Source of the DNA: Myotis daubentonii
Lineage: Eukaryota > Chordata > Mammalia > Chiroptera > Vespertilionidae
DNA: 64,000 nt
Assembly (NCBI RefSeq): GCF_963259705.1
Contig: NC_081849.1
Location: 57,074,093-57,138,092, forward strand
Direction of reading: 5' to 3'
The position numbers and the translations under genes are program-made. Below are positions 24,540 through 35,965 of the stretch, piece by piece. Positions within the stretch are counted from its first letter, which is position 1. Each line of letters begins with the position of its first letter. The notes under the pieces were generated by a model. The model did no database searches, had not been told where the DNA came from, and saw only the letters and a program-made list of their open reading frames with translations.

Positions 24540-27500
24540 CATATATATGTTATTTTGTGTACATCTAGTTTGTTGCTTTTAATTACTGCAGAATATTATA
24601 AAGTGTGTGCCCATGACATTTTTACCTAATCTCTCAATGCATGCTATTTAATTAACAACAACATAAATATTAGTATCCAATAATCAATCTACTATTTGAC
24701 CAACCTGGTCTAAACTCACAGTGATTCTGATAATTCACTGAAGGGATTCTTTTTCTTCCAATATTTTGCATAAGAGTTTACCACCTGAGTTATCCAGACA
24801 AATCATTCTCTCTTTCACTTTCCAGTAAAGATACACTCAGAAGCATTAGCATTTTTTTTGTTTTGAAATCCGATTGTTGGCAACCGACATGTTTTGTTGG
24901 TAAAAGTAAATATCTTGCAGAGACACAGACCAATATAAAACACAGACATCTTAAAAGCTTTGTGGAAATAGGCCATGAATAAAAAGTAAATAATAAGCCA
25001 GCCATGTTTCCAGCATCTACAGCATTTTAATTATAAAAATGTAGGATATGCACAAGATCCCAAAGATGTTTATTCTCCTGCCTTGCAGCACTATTGGACA
25101 TAATGCAAAACTGAAAACAATTTAAATGCCTTTCAATAAGAACCTGGAGTCAAAATAAAACATGGGATTTTATGCAACTCCAAAAAATGAAGTAATTCTG
25201 TAAGTACTGACACAGAAACATCATAAAAACACATTGTTTCTGTGGAAAAAGCCAGCCACAGAAGAGTATTTTTCAGATGACCCCATTTTTGTAAAAAACA
25301 GTAAAGGAAATATAGATGTATAATAATGTGAATATATAAAAGATCGTGCAGAAAATATCCAGGAAGATTCAAATTGCACAGAGGGATAGCAAAGCCTAAG
25401 AGAAGGGGGGAAACATTTTACCTTTTAATTTTTGTCTGCTAGTACCATTTATATATTTCAGGTTGTCTACAACAAATATTAATTTTATGCTAAGCTTTTC
25501 TCAACATAAATAAAATAAAACAAATAGGCCTGGCTTTTGAGGAAGGTTAGAGATTGGTTTTATTTTCAAATTGGGTAATGGACGAACCGATCCGACCCAC
25601 TGACAGCATCATTCGGACGAGCAGAGGCAGATGTAAGAAGGAACCAGAGCAGATAGCTCCCTCACCCCGTCTCTTCCTAAAAGGTAATATAAAATCAAAA
25701 TAACATAGCTGCTTTCACACTGACATATCACTTGAAAAGATGTGTGTGTGTTTGTTATTGTAATGAACTGAGAGGTTAGGAAAAACACTACTTTGTAGCC
25801 ATTGATGCTGACAGTAGGGTAACTTAAAAAATTAAAAAGTTTTTAAAATAGTTAAGATGCTAAGAAATTCACTTTTTATTAAAATACATTTGAAATAATA
25901 CACCTGCACTGTTTCATTGATGAAAATTATGTAAATACAGTTTAAAATGTATTTTGCCAATAAAAAGGTAATATCTCAACTTTTCATAAATATTTTACTT
26001 TTGAACTTTAAAAATGTTTTAATGTTCAGTGCTTCAAAATAGGTTATAAATTACTCTAAGTTTTTTTCTCCAAATATTCAAACATAAAAAGTTCAATCCA
26101 AAACAGAACTTGGAGACTTATGTCAAAATTTGAATGTATTTCAAATTATTTACAGAAACTGGGGAAAACATAAGAAGTCTTTAATGGAAATATGAAAATA
26201 AAAAAGAGGAAAATGCAGAACCATGAAACCTAGAAAATGACTAAGTAGTGCATTTATCCCTGAGAAATACCCATTTTTTAATTTTCCTAAGACAGGTAAG
26301 AAGTTGTTACTTTTTTTAATCTAAGAATTAAAAATTAATTTTGTTACTTTATAATCAAACCAGTTCTCTAGCGACGTAGTTATCTTAAATGTATGGAAAA
26401 GCTATAACAGAAAGTGGTAAACTAACAGGTAAATATTGGAACTATATCCACGGCAAATAAAGCAATAACAACAACAGTCCTAACTAAATTTGGTAAAATA
26501 TACTCAGTGTAAAACATCTTATTGACCTAGATCCATTTCCACACAATGATTTTAAATTCTGGCCTCTTCACATACATATTACTGTTACATAGAATGTACT
26601 ACATGAGTTTCTTTGCAAATTTTTTTATCAGCACATTTCCTATTTTAAAGAGAATAATGTTAGAATACGAAATAAACTAGGTATTTGCAGTTGAATCTTG
26701 CTTTCTTGCTAGCTTACCAAAAGCAAGGCAGCTGAAAGGCAATATTTATGATGTTATACTCCCTCTAGTGCCCATTTTTAAAATAGACAGTTAAGTAACC
26801 TCCCTACACACTTCAATGTATTTTGAGCCTCAAGACTAGCATGATCCTGAATGGCAAGGGTCTGTGCAGATTGTCTAGTCAATCATTCCTATGATGCAGA
26901 AACCTCAGAGGTTGTCGGCTCATGCTCAATCCAAGTTTCATTCCTTCAAGGAAGCTACTGTTTCTACCTTGGGATAACTGTCGCTCGCAGGTCATTTTTT
27001 GCCCCTCATTAAAGCATAGTTAGAAAGAACTCATCATAAGAGTAACCACTAAACAAATGAAAAAATTTAAGTATGTATTTTAATTATGTATTGTTTCAAG
27101 CAGGAGTAACAAAATAAGAATATACCATTAATAATCCATGAAATTACAAACATAAAAATTGTCATTATCCATTACGTTAATTTGCATTTTTAAAAATGTT
27201 CCATTCACTTTGTATAAAACTACACAATGCATCGCTATTGTAATGAACACCTAGTGCAACTGATGATTTTTGCTAGCCCACAGTGGCCGAGGAACTCTGC
27301 GTGGAACCTAAAAGACCTTGAGGGACCTACAGCCCAAAGGGAAAAACACAAATGTCTGTACAAAGGACCAGAAATTATTTATAGTAAAGGAACTCAAAGA
27401 GAACCTATCCTACATATGCTCCATTTCAGCTCCTCAATTAAATAGATTCATACTGACATTCCACTATTGTGCTATACACCCCTTGAGCAGGAAACTCCTC

Positions 27501-28209
27501 CTGCACCCTTTCCCCCTTGAACTAGCACAGAACATCCCACTGAGTAGATGTATAAGTCATGCTAAAATGAAGATGAAGATGAATCCCCAGGCTTAATGCT
27601 TGGGATCACCAATATGTATTCATTCCCATTTACACGATAGGAGAGATTAACTTGCCTTTCAGATTATCTGCTACTGATATATTTTGGAAATGTATGGAGA
27701 GCCACTAGACTTAGAACAGGTCTCAGGGTGTGTGATGGTGGGGGAAACCTTGGCAGTTAGGGCACCAGCAATGTAGGATGGAAGAGAGTTATTTAAAGGA
27801 CTAGGGTAGGAGCACCAAAGACACATACTTGTCTAAAGCCGCCCAGATCCACTATCCCACTGAAAAGGAAGCTCAGCCCTTATCAAAATCAAAGTGCTAC
27901 CCACCCCAGAGGAAAACTACAGGACTTTTTTTTATGAATAATTTTATCAACCGTAGGTCTCCTGAGAAGCACAATTACATGATTGCTGGGGTAAGGCAGA
28001 AGAAATATACTGGGGTATGGACAACTAGATAGGAGATTTCTTTGTAGATTAGATTGCTTGGGCATGCATTGATGTTTGTACAACTAACTTACTTATATGG
28101 CGTGGGGGATGGTAAAGGTGATCATAATTAAAAACATACTCTATGCCCAGGTCAACTGCAGGGGTAAGAAAGAGCTATGTGAATTTTTGCTTTTATTTTC
28201 TAAGCACTA
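23701..28209. other. No recognised gene; includes TA-rich microsatellite
   Basis: About 4.5 kb of mostly AT-rich DNA. A self-complementary TA/TATG run lies at 24509-24549. Short frames at 27227-27596 and 27829-28032 have no recognised domain. Segments at 26820-27000 and 27260-27600 are GC-richer but unassigned. Confidence 0.4.
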
Positions 28210-28862
28210 TCCTATCTAATAATAGACAAACATGGTGATTAACTGTACCTCCGACATGCTTCCCATTGGCTAATCAGGGTGATATGCAAAATAACTGCCA
28301 ACAAAGATGGCGGCTGGCAGCCAGGCAGCTGAAGCGAACAGGAGGCTTGCTTGCTCCAGTCATGGAGGAAGCCAAGGTTCTCCACCTGCCGCTGCCGGCC
28401 TCTGAGCTGCACTCTAAGAAACAATGTTGCAATTATAGAAGCTAAACAAACCCCAGAAACCTGCTTTCAGCCAGCTGGCTTTGGAGCTGGAGCTGCAACA
28501 GTGTTTCAATTATAGAAGCAAAACAAACCCAGATACCTGCTTTCAGCAGCCGAGGCCTCAGAGCTGGAGCTGAGCCTCAGAGCTAAAGAAGGTAAATAAA
28601 TCCCAGAATAAAAAAGAAAAAAGAAAAAAAGGAGAGGTTGGGAGCTTCAGTCACCCGCCAGCCTGAAAACAGCCCTCAGCCCCTCACTCAGACTGGCTAG
28701 GCACCCCAGTGGGGACCCCCACCCTGAAGGGGGTGTGACCAGCTTCAAACAGCCATCAGCTCCTCACCCAGGCTGGCCAGCCACCCAAGCGGGACCCTCA
28801 CCCTGATCCGGGACACCCTTCAGGGCAAACCAGCCAGCCCCCACCTGTGCACCAGGCCTCTA
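28210..28862 (+). mobile_element. HeliBat-like Helitron segment, type A (copy 1 of array)
   Basis: It starts TCCTATCTAATAATAGAC after an A, and ends GCACCAGGCCTCTA directly against the next TC start, as for rolling-circle Helitrons. No RepHel frame, so non-autonomous. The 5' third contains CCCATTGGCTAATC (CCAAT-box type, inverted) at 28260-28273 and AAGATGGCGGC (YY1-type) at 28306-28316. Internal A-rich and 'cagcccctcactcagactggc' blocks are duplicated in the other type A copy at 29333-29894. Followed at once by a type B segment. Confidence 0.85.
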
Positions 28863-29332
28863 TCCTATATAGTAAAAGGGTAATAAGCAAACTGACCCTA
28901 ACAGCAGAAGGACTGGGAATTACTGGTCACTATGACACACACTGACCACCAGGGGGCAGACGCTCAATGCAGGAGCTGCCCTCCGGTGGTCAGGGAGCTC
29001 TCACATGGGAGGAGCTCTGCTCAGCCACAAGCCAGGCTGATGGCTGCCAGTACAGCGGTCGTGGTGAGAGCCTCTCCTGCCTCCTCAGCAGGGCTAAGGA
29101 TGTCTAACTGCAGTTTAGTCCTGCTCCCCGCTGGCAAGTGGACATCCCCCGAGGGCTGCCGGGCTGCCAGAGGGATGTTTTATTGCCATCTTAGGCCCAA
29201 TCCCTCGGGAGCGGGCCTAAGCCAGCAGGTGGTCATCCCCTGAGGGGTTTCAGACTGCGAGAGGGCACAGGCCGGGCTGAGGGATTCCCCTCCCCCCCCG
29301 AGTGCACAAATTTTTGTGCACCAGGCCTCTAG
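28863..29332 (+). mobile_element. HeliBat-like Helitron segment, type B (copy 1)
   Basis: It begins TCCTATATAGTAAAAGGG and ends GGCCTCTAG. A terminal hairpin GTGCACAAATTTTTGTGCAC lies at 29302-29321, about 11 bases inside the end. This is the diagnostic Helitron 3' structure. CCACCAGGGGGCAG at 28946-28959 is a perfect CTCF-core-like word, and an inverted but mutated partner lies at about 28976-28991. No coding capacity. The frame at 28932-29243 is a shadow. Confidence 0.92.
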
Positions 29333-29894
29333 TCTACACTAATAAAAGACAAACATGCAAATTGACTGTACCTTTGCTATGCCTTAAGCCACGCCCACCA
29401 GCCAATCAGAGCGACTATATGCAAATTAACCCAACCAAGATGGCGGCCAGCAGCCACTGAGCTGGAGCAAGCAGGAGGCTTGGTTGTTCCAGTGATGGAG
29501 GAAGCCAAGCTTCCCGCCTGCCGCAGCCAGCTCTGAGCTCCACTCAAGGCAACAAAGTTTCAATTATAGAAGATAAATAAACCCCAGATACCTGCTTCCA
29601 GCTGGCCGTGTTCCTGGAGCTGGAATGAGCAGGAGGTTTGGGTTGCCCCTGGCAATGGAGGAAGCCAAGCTTCTCACCTGCCCTGGCCAGCTCTGATCCA
29701 TCAGCCCCTCACCCAGGCTGGCCAAACCTCCATGGGGTGAGGGTCCCCACTGTGGGGGGTGGAGCTTGACCAGCTTGCAAACAGCCACCAGCCCCTCACC
29801 CAGGCTGGCCAGGCACCCTAGCGGGACCTCCACCCTGATCCGGGGCACACTTCAGGGCAAACCAGCCAGCCCCCACCCGTGCACCAGGCCTCTA
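29333..29894 (+). mobile_element. HeliBat-like Helitron segment, type A (copy 2)
   Basis: Starts TCTACACTAATAAAAGAC and ends GCACCAGGCCTCTA against the next TC. The promoter-like cassette is better kept than in copy 1: octamer ATGCAAAT at 29355-29362, CCAATCAG at 29402-29409, a second ATGCAAAT at 29419-29426 and AAGATGGCGGC at 29436-29446. The remainder parallels copy 1 with deletions. The minus-strand frame here has no recognised product. Confidence 0.85.
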
Positions 29895-30320
29895 TCCTAT
29901 ATGATAAAAGGGTAATATGCAAATTGACCCTAACAGCAGAATGACTTGGAATGACTGGTCACTATGACACACACTGACCACCAGGGTCAGTGAGCTCCCA
30001 CAGGGGGAGCTCTGCTCAGCCACAAGCCAGGCCAATGGCTGCCAGCACAGTGGTGGTGGCGGAATCCTCTCCTGCACCCTCAGCAGCACCAAGGCTGTCC
30101 GACTGCAGCTTAGGTCTGCTCCCTGTTGGTAAGTGGACATCCCCCGAGGGCTGCCAGGCTGCCAGAGGGATGTCTGACTGCCAGCTTGGGCCCGATCCCC
30201 CAGGGAGAAGGCCTAAGCCAGCAGGTGGACATCCTCCGAGGGGTCCCAGATTGCAAGAGGGCATAGGCCGGGCTGAGGGAACCCCCCAAGTGCACAAATT
30301 TTTGCGCCCCAGGCCTCTAG
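29895..30320 (+). mobile_element. HeliBat-like Helitron segment, type B (copy 2)
   Basis: Starts TCCTATATGATAAAAGGG with ATGCAAAT at 29917-29924, and ends CAGGCCTCTAG followed by T. Compared with the first type B copy, the stretch between the paired GACCACC words is deleted, leaving a single GACCACCAGGGTCAG at about 29978. The terminal hairpin is degraded on its right arm. It closes the four-part array. Confidence 0.9.
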
Positions 30321-31025
30321 TTTCAATTATAAACCTAGAAGAGTATTGATGCAGAGTACCTTTTGGCTAAAAGTACACTTCCCAATTGGAGAGTATATTT
30401 ACATAAAGTGTTTGATGTGTGCTCAAGTCCATTCTATTGACAGATTCTCATTATTCTGATGGCTAAGCTGTAATATTTAACTTCCAATTCTCCAATACAG
30501 GTAGACTGTACTTCCTTCTCAATGCCTTCCATTTACTTCATTGTCAAAAATCCACATGCTATGAACTTGAACAAGAGACCTTACGTCTGTAGTAACACAG
30601 GCTGTGGCCTTTCCACATATTAGATAAACTGTATTAAAATCATCTTTGTTACCTTGAAATTTCTCCACGTCATGTTCAAATCTACATAATCTATGGAGAG
30701 ACTATAGGAATCTTGGGACAAATTAAAGAAAGCCTATCTTTGAATCATATGATTCATATATGAATCATAAAAGCCTTTACATTCTTACTTTACTATCAAG
30801 GCCTGAATCAAGTCCTTTCTGAAAGCAATTTGACATGAGATAGGGGTGGAAGGAAAGATGTGGTTTGTGATAATCACACTAAGATTATGCTGGTCATTGC
30901 TGAGAACCCCAATGTAATGAGACATTTGGAACAATCAAATGCCGAATGCTGTGTTTTAAATGTCAATGTCAGTAAAATAAATAACAAGTACATTTCAGAG
31001 CTTTTGTGACAGAGCAAAGGTTGCA

Positions 31026-31062
<37 letters not shown>

Positions 31063-32575
31063 ATGTATGGGTGCATACATAGGGATGTACACAGATTTTG
31101 TTTCACTGCTAAATTGATCTCAGTGCATAAGCTGAAGTTCAAACGAGAAGAAAATTCCACCACCAGGTGGAGCTTAGCTTCCATTAAAGCAGCAAATGCA
31201 TAAAAAAGATTTCAAGGGATTAAATTCTTTGTATATCTTAGGGAAAGATTGAAGTAAAAGGTAAACAGCAAAGGAGCGTGAGTATTTTAAAGGCAGCTGG
31301 TTATAAGGAACTGTAAGCATCCTTACGAGAGAGTACTCAATGGACCCGTGCTAGGTGGCCACCCCAAATGATGTGACAACTGCCTTCCTTCCTGTTCTTT
31401 TCCATTTCCTTGTGTGAGAATATTGTTAAATTCTTATGCATTTAGGCACTTGCTAGAAGAGGGCCTGTGAAGTAAGATTATCAAAAGAGGTAGCATACAT
31501 TACGAAGAGATTGTACAAGTTATGTCACACATTAGATGAAATGAAATGCAACGCCTAAGCCTCTAATGCAGGGCCCGATGATTCAAGTGATAAGAAAAGT
31601 AACTTCTGCCCTCTTCACAAGGAGACAAACCTTTCATATGAATCATGATTCATCGCCACCTAATCAATGTTTCAGGTGTCTACAGAATTGCTCACTGTGA
31701 GTTCAGAGTGTTTCTAGGCCTTGAAGAGCAGCCAGGTGTAAACTGAGATTCTGTGTTTGTCCTTCAACTGAAGAGAAAAGATGATAGAGAAATTAGCATG
31801 TAAGCTAGGCCTTAAGGTGTGAATTTATACCTTCTACCTCCTATCAAAATAAACAGAGGTCAGGGAAGGTATCCCAGTCCAGCAGAAACAGGAATGGATA
31901 TTATAGGAAGAATGGGGATTGAACCAACAGAGGACAGGGGACATATTCTGGGAGAAAGCAAGAAAATGAGTCCCCGTGCAGAGCAGGTGTGTGGTCTGCA
32001 TTGCCAATAAAGATTATTATGTATAATTATTATGTATGAATATGTATTTATTACATATAAATATGTACAATATATTTTCTTCATTTCCCTTATTTTAAAA
32101 TATACTTTGATAAATCAGTGATACATAATCTCTATAAGTTCTTGTAGTTGTATATAAAACACAACCTTACAATGCAATTGTTTTAGAACAACTTTCAAGA
32201 AAATTTGACATGAAAAATATTTTTTTTCTTTCTCTACATTTTCTTTCTTTCTACACACATGCATGCACGCACACACACACACACACAATCAAGAGGAATT
32301 AATAAAGATATCATAATGGTGAAATTAAACTTATGGGTTGTCTTTCTCAAGAGGAAGTTTTACATTTAAATTTTAACTTTAGGTCAAAGACAATAAAAAG
32401 ACCCCAATTTACAACTCATGTGCTGAAATAGTTGCAAGAAGAGATTCCTATAAAAAAAGCTATAGATACCTCAATGTATCAAAATGTCCCCCATCTTATT
32501 CACAGATTTATATAAATATGCAAAGAGAGTCACTAATTTGTCATTAATGATAAATTATGTATGTATGTATATATA
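30321..32575. other. No recognised gene; two CA repeats
   Basis: No classifiable repeat except (CA)n at 31027-31060 and CA/GCA at 32258-32287. Perfect palindromes ATGATTCATATATGAATCAT (30749-30768) and ATGAATCATGATTCAT (31638-31653) lie inside. Confidence 0.4.
31027..31060. repeat. (CA)n microsatellite
   Basis: About 17 CA units, uninterrupted. Confidence 0.95.
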
Positions 32576-33076
32576 TACTGAGTGGCCAGATTATTATGAT
32601 CACCTGACATTTGTAGGCAAATTAGCTATAATTTTACGCTGAAGTTGCTAGAGGGCCAGACCATTATAAGTAGGAAAGCAGGTTGTTTACCATGACAGTA
32701 GAAGTGGGTTTTTTACTGAAGATACGGGTAGAAAATAATTGAATAGAAAATAATCCTCTTTAATCTTCCCCTGAGTTTTTAAACTGTATTATTGAACTGC
32801 CCAGTTCAAGAATTCAGTTGCCTGTTTTACTGAATGGAGGTATGTATGACCTGATAGTAAAAGAATGCTATTCAAAGACATCTCGTGGAGTCAATGCCAA
32901 GAAGAATCGCCTCAGTATTGAAGGCAAAAGGTGGCCCATATCTTCAGAAAAATCACTTCTACTGTTGTGGTAAACAACCTGCTTCCCTATTTATAATGGT
33001 CTGGCCCTCTAGCAACTTCAGCGCGAAATTATAGCTAATTTGCCTACAAATGTCAGGTGATCATAATAATCTGGCC

Positions 33077-33084
<8 letters not shown>
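32576..33084 (+). mobile_element. Tc1-like DNA transposon, internally deleted, with filler DNA
   Basis: Long inverted repeats of about 150 bp lie at about 32577-32731 and 32933-33083, both opening with GTGGCCAGATTATTATGATC (or its complement). Between them is a short coding remnant, at about 32878-32940. In one frame it reads LVESMPRRIASVLKAKGG, the typical C-terminal end of Tc1-type transposases, so the element is a deletion derivative of a Tc1/mariner transposon. The other interior piece, 32739-32880, is not transposon sequence: it is a near-identical inverted copy of 33741-33880. The left side is a TA-rich run (TA target site likely); the right side merges into (TG)n. Confidence 0.8.
32739..32880 (+). 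repeat. Inverted duplicate, copy inside the Tc1-like element
   Basis: This 142-bp block (TTGAATAGAAAATAATCC ... CTATTCAAAGACA) matches the reverse complement of 33741-33880 with about seven substitutions and one 2-bp indel. The match ends sharply at both sides, where the Tc1-like sequence resumes. Confidence 0.92.

Positions 33085-33124
<40 letters not shown>
33079..33124. repeat. (TG)n microsatellite
   Basis: About 22 TG units, starting exactly where the right terminus of the Tc1-like element ends. Confidence 0.95.
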
Positions 33125-33130
<6 letters not shown>

Positions 33131-33234
33131 AAAGGATATAAAAGTGTTTTCAGAGTTTAAGGGCTGTTTGATATTAAGCATAAATTAAAAGTTAGTAAAA
33201 TAAAAATAAAATTCCATTTAGGCAACATATAGAG

Positions 33235-33454
33235 TAGTAGTTCTCAACCTTCGCTGCACATTAGAATCACCTGGGAATCTTTTTAAAATCCTGATTTCTG
33301 GGCCTTATCCTCTGGAAATTCTGTTTCTTTGTTATGGGGTGGGGCCACAACATTAGTAACAAAGAAACAGAATTTCCGGAGGATGAGGCCCAGAAATCAG
33401 GATTTTAAAGATTCCCAGATGATTCTAATGTGCAGCCAAGGTAGAGAACCACCG
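33235..33454. mobile_element. Palindromic hAT element (MER3/MER5-like) with 8-bp target duplication
   Basis: A 220-bp element is flanked by perfect ATATAGAG repeats at 33227-33234 and 33455-33462. Left arm 33235-33335 (TTCTCAACCTTCGCTGCACA, then 'ttagaatcacctgggaatc') is the near-complete reverse complement of right arm about 33354-33454. About 18 bp of spacer lie between. The ends and 'ttagaatcacctggg' resemble the MER3/MER5 group of hAT-Charlie MITEs. The exact subfamily is not assigned. Confidence 0.8.
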
Positions 33455-33740
33455 ATATAGAGGTTTGGGAAAAAGTAGTTTTATGTATAACCCCATAATT
33501 AACCCAAATATTTTAATATCCATTAAGATTCCCAAACCAGAGCCAAGAATATTTGGTCTATAGTTCCTTCTCCTTGCTATCTTATTAAAGCATCTTGCAC
33601 TTATCTGAAGTTCCTGATTTATAGTGGAACTTGTGGATATTCCCACTGGGATTCTCCAAACTCCTAATTTGTTTACATATTTTGGCTTCTTTCCAGATTC
33701 ATGTGAACAGTAACTGATCCAAGACACAAACAGGCGGAAA

Positions 33741-33880
33741 TGTCTTTGAATAGCATTCTTTTACTATCAGGTCATACATACCTCCATTCAGTAAAACAGG
33801 CAACTGAATTCCTGAACTAGGCAGTTCAATAATAGTTTAAAAACTCAGGGGGAGATTAAAGAGAATTATTTTCTATTCAA
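33741..33880 (-). repeat. Inverted duplicate, outer copy
   Basis: This 140-bp block is the inverted match of 32739-32880, about 860 bp away. It has no transposon ends of its own, so it is the likelier source of the filler (inference). Confidence 0.88.
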
Positions 33881-35010
33881 ACAAGGAAAGCCAAAAGGAA
33901 CTATGAACTTAACAGGGTCTTAAAAACACACACAGGATGAGAAAGAAATTCCTCCAAACTATTGAAAAAAAATTAGTAACATACAGATTTTATCATCTAT
34001 TTCCTCCTCCTCAAAGGGATGTTTTGTTATCCACTTAGACTGAAGAGCTTGCTTTCAACCAAATTAAGGGCTCAGATGTAAAGAATGGGAAATAAGAAAA
34101 AGAAAAACCTGACATGCCTACAAACCAACCAATTTCACTAGTCCATTTTGTAATGAGGTAGAACAAAGACAAAATGGATAGCTCCAAAATGGCAATGTTC
34201 CAGAAACCTCATTCAGCTAATCTACTAGATGCTTTGCCAAACCTTATCCAAATAACCCAATTATTACAGTCTACAGACTAGGGGAAATTCTTAAAATATT
34301 GGCCTCCATGTGGAATCTCAAATCATGTCTCCACTTGGGTCAAAAGGATCAGTAGGATTGCCTTGTTAAGCGTTTGCCTCTGGGCTTCACTGCAATTTTG
34401 CAAAATGGAAAATGATGGAATGCATCCAGGTAAAATTCTGGATGTAGTTTTAAATCAGATTAAAAAAAAAAAAGGAACTTAAGTAAAGAACAGTCCCTCC
34501 TCATTGTAATCTAATTCTCTGAAAAACTGTCCAAAATAAAGGCAGAAATTCTGGTCTGGGTGATCATGAGCCCTTATTCTGCATCTGCCTTTTTTCAATC
34601 ATCGTATCACAAGGTTCATAAAGACCTACCTCACAGAGACCATGCTAGGATTAATTAAGGTTAAACTGGAAGAAAAAAAAATTTTGCACTAGACAAGCCA
34701 GGGTTTATCCATGCTGTTAAACAGCCCCAGATGTTTTAACAACTGTTCAGATTATTTGGTAGCATCCTCACTAAGTAGAGAATACATTTGCATAATGCAT
34801 TTCAGCTGTGAAGGCATTTTTAAAAATCAAAGATTCCAATATTTCAGATGGGAACAGAAAAACAATCTGGCTCCAGTCAGGTTGAACTCATACCGAGTAC
34901 CATTCACCACCCCAAAGTTTTCCCACTGAGTAACATTGTGAACATATGTGCTGAGGGAAGTCTCAAGGCAAGGGAAGACTTCACACTTCAAGCCTGAACA
35001 TCCTCTAGAC
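33881..35010. other. No recognised feature
   Basis: No classifiable repeat or gene. 35003-35010 is the left target duplication of the SPIN element. Confidence 0.4.
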
Positions 35011-35233
35011 CAGCGGTTCTCAATCTGTGGGTCGCGACCCCTTTGGGGGTCGAACGACCCTTTCACAGGGGTCGCCTAAATACATCCTGCATATCAGATA
35101 TTTACATTACGATTCATAACAGTAGTAAAATTAGTTATGCAGTAGCAACGAAAATAATTTTATGGTTGGGGGTCACCACAACATGAGGAACTGTATTAAA
35201 GGGTCGCAGTATTAGGAAGGTTGAGAACCACTG
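35011..35233 (+). mobile_element. SPIN-type hAT transposon, non-autonomous
   Basis: Starts CAGCGGTTCTCAATCTGTGG and ends AAGGTTGAGAACCACTG. Internal 'gggtcgcgaccc', 'ggtcgaacgaccctttcacaggggtcgcc' and 'ggttgggggtcaccacaacatgaggaactg' are signature SPIN (Space Invader) zones. Target duplications are CTCTAGAC (35003-35010) and CCCTAGAC (35234-35241), one mismatch. The SPIN family is known to have entered several vertebrate lineages, bats included, by horizontal transfer. No transposase. Confidence 0.93.
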
Positions 35234-35759
35234 CCCTAGACCTTCCTTTCTATCATAAAGATGGTGATGGAGTTGAACTTCTCTTTGCATGTCTCTCTGT
35301 GTTGCTGAGGCATAAATGGCTATATGCAACTGCAATTCATCTTTTTCCTCTTATACTTTCAGTATCCCAGTGTTTGATCATACATTGCCTGAGGAAATCC
35401 CAACAACTATAGAGCTCACAGAGATGGTATTGATAATACTTGTATGTGGGCATCAGTCTTTGAAGGTTTTCTTGGCACAGGCAGATCCAAGGATGTTCCA
35501 AAATGTTTGTGTGTTGAGGGTGGTGATGGGCAAGGAAAGGAAGAGAAACACTGAGAGTATAGAAACCATTTTCTTTTTCTTGCTATTAAAGGGAAAAAAA
35601 GAACCTTCTAGCACTTTAGGATCATTGCCATGACCAACATTTCTCCTTAGAAGCATTTTGCTTTACATCCTAGACTTGTGAGGGCAAATATACCAAACAC
35701 TGCCACACTTGGTTACCAACTAGTGTACAATACAAAAGATTCAAAACTCATTATTATTT
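35234..35759. other. No recognised feature
   Basis: Frames at 35316-35633 and 35453-35656 overlap on opposite strands and have no recognised domain. Confidence 0.35.
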
Positions 35760-35965
35760 TTAATATATTTTTATTGATTTCAGAGAGAAAGGAGACAGAG
35801 AGATATAAACATCAATAATGAGAGAGAATCTGATTGGCTGCCTCCTGCATGCCCCTTACTGGGAATCGAGCCTGCAACCCGGGCATGTGCCCTTGACCGG
35901 AATTGAATCCGGGACCCTCAGTCCGCTGGCCGACGTTCTATGCACTAAGCCAAACTGACCAGGGG
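35760..35965 (-). mobile_element. Ves SINE, minus strand
   Basis: Reads 'taatatatttttattgatttcagagagaaagg', 'gattggctgcctcctgcatgcccc', 'gggcatgtgcccttgaccggaattgaatccgggaccc', 'ccaaactgaccaggg'. Flanks AAACTCATTATTATT and AAACTTGTTATTATT form a target duplication with two mismatches. Confidence 0.9.

Noticed and set aside
28932..30349. Serine/alanine/proline-rich frames of 80-119 codons
   Set aside because: They are shadows within type A and B Helitron segments; frames recur wherever the element does.
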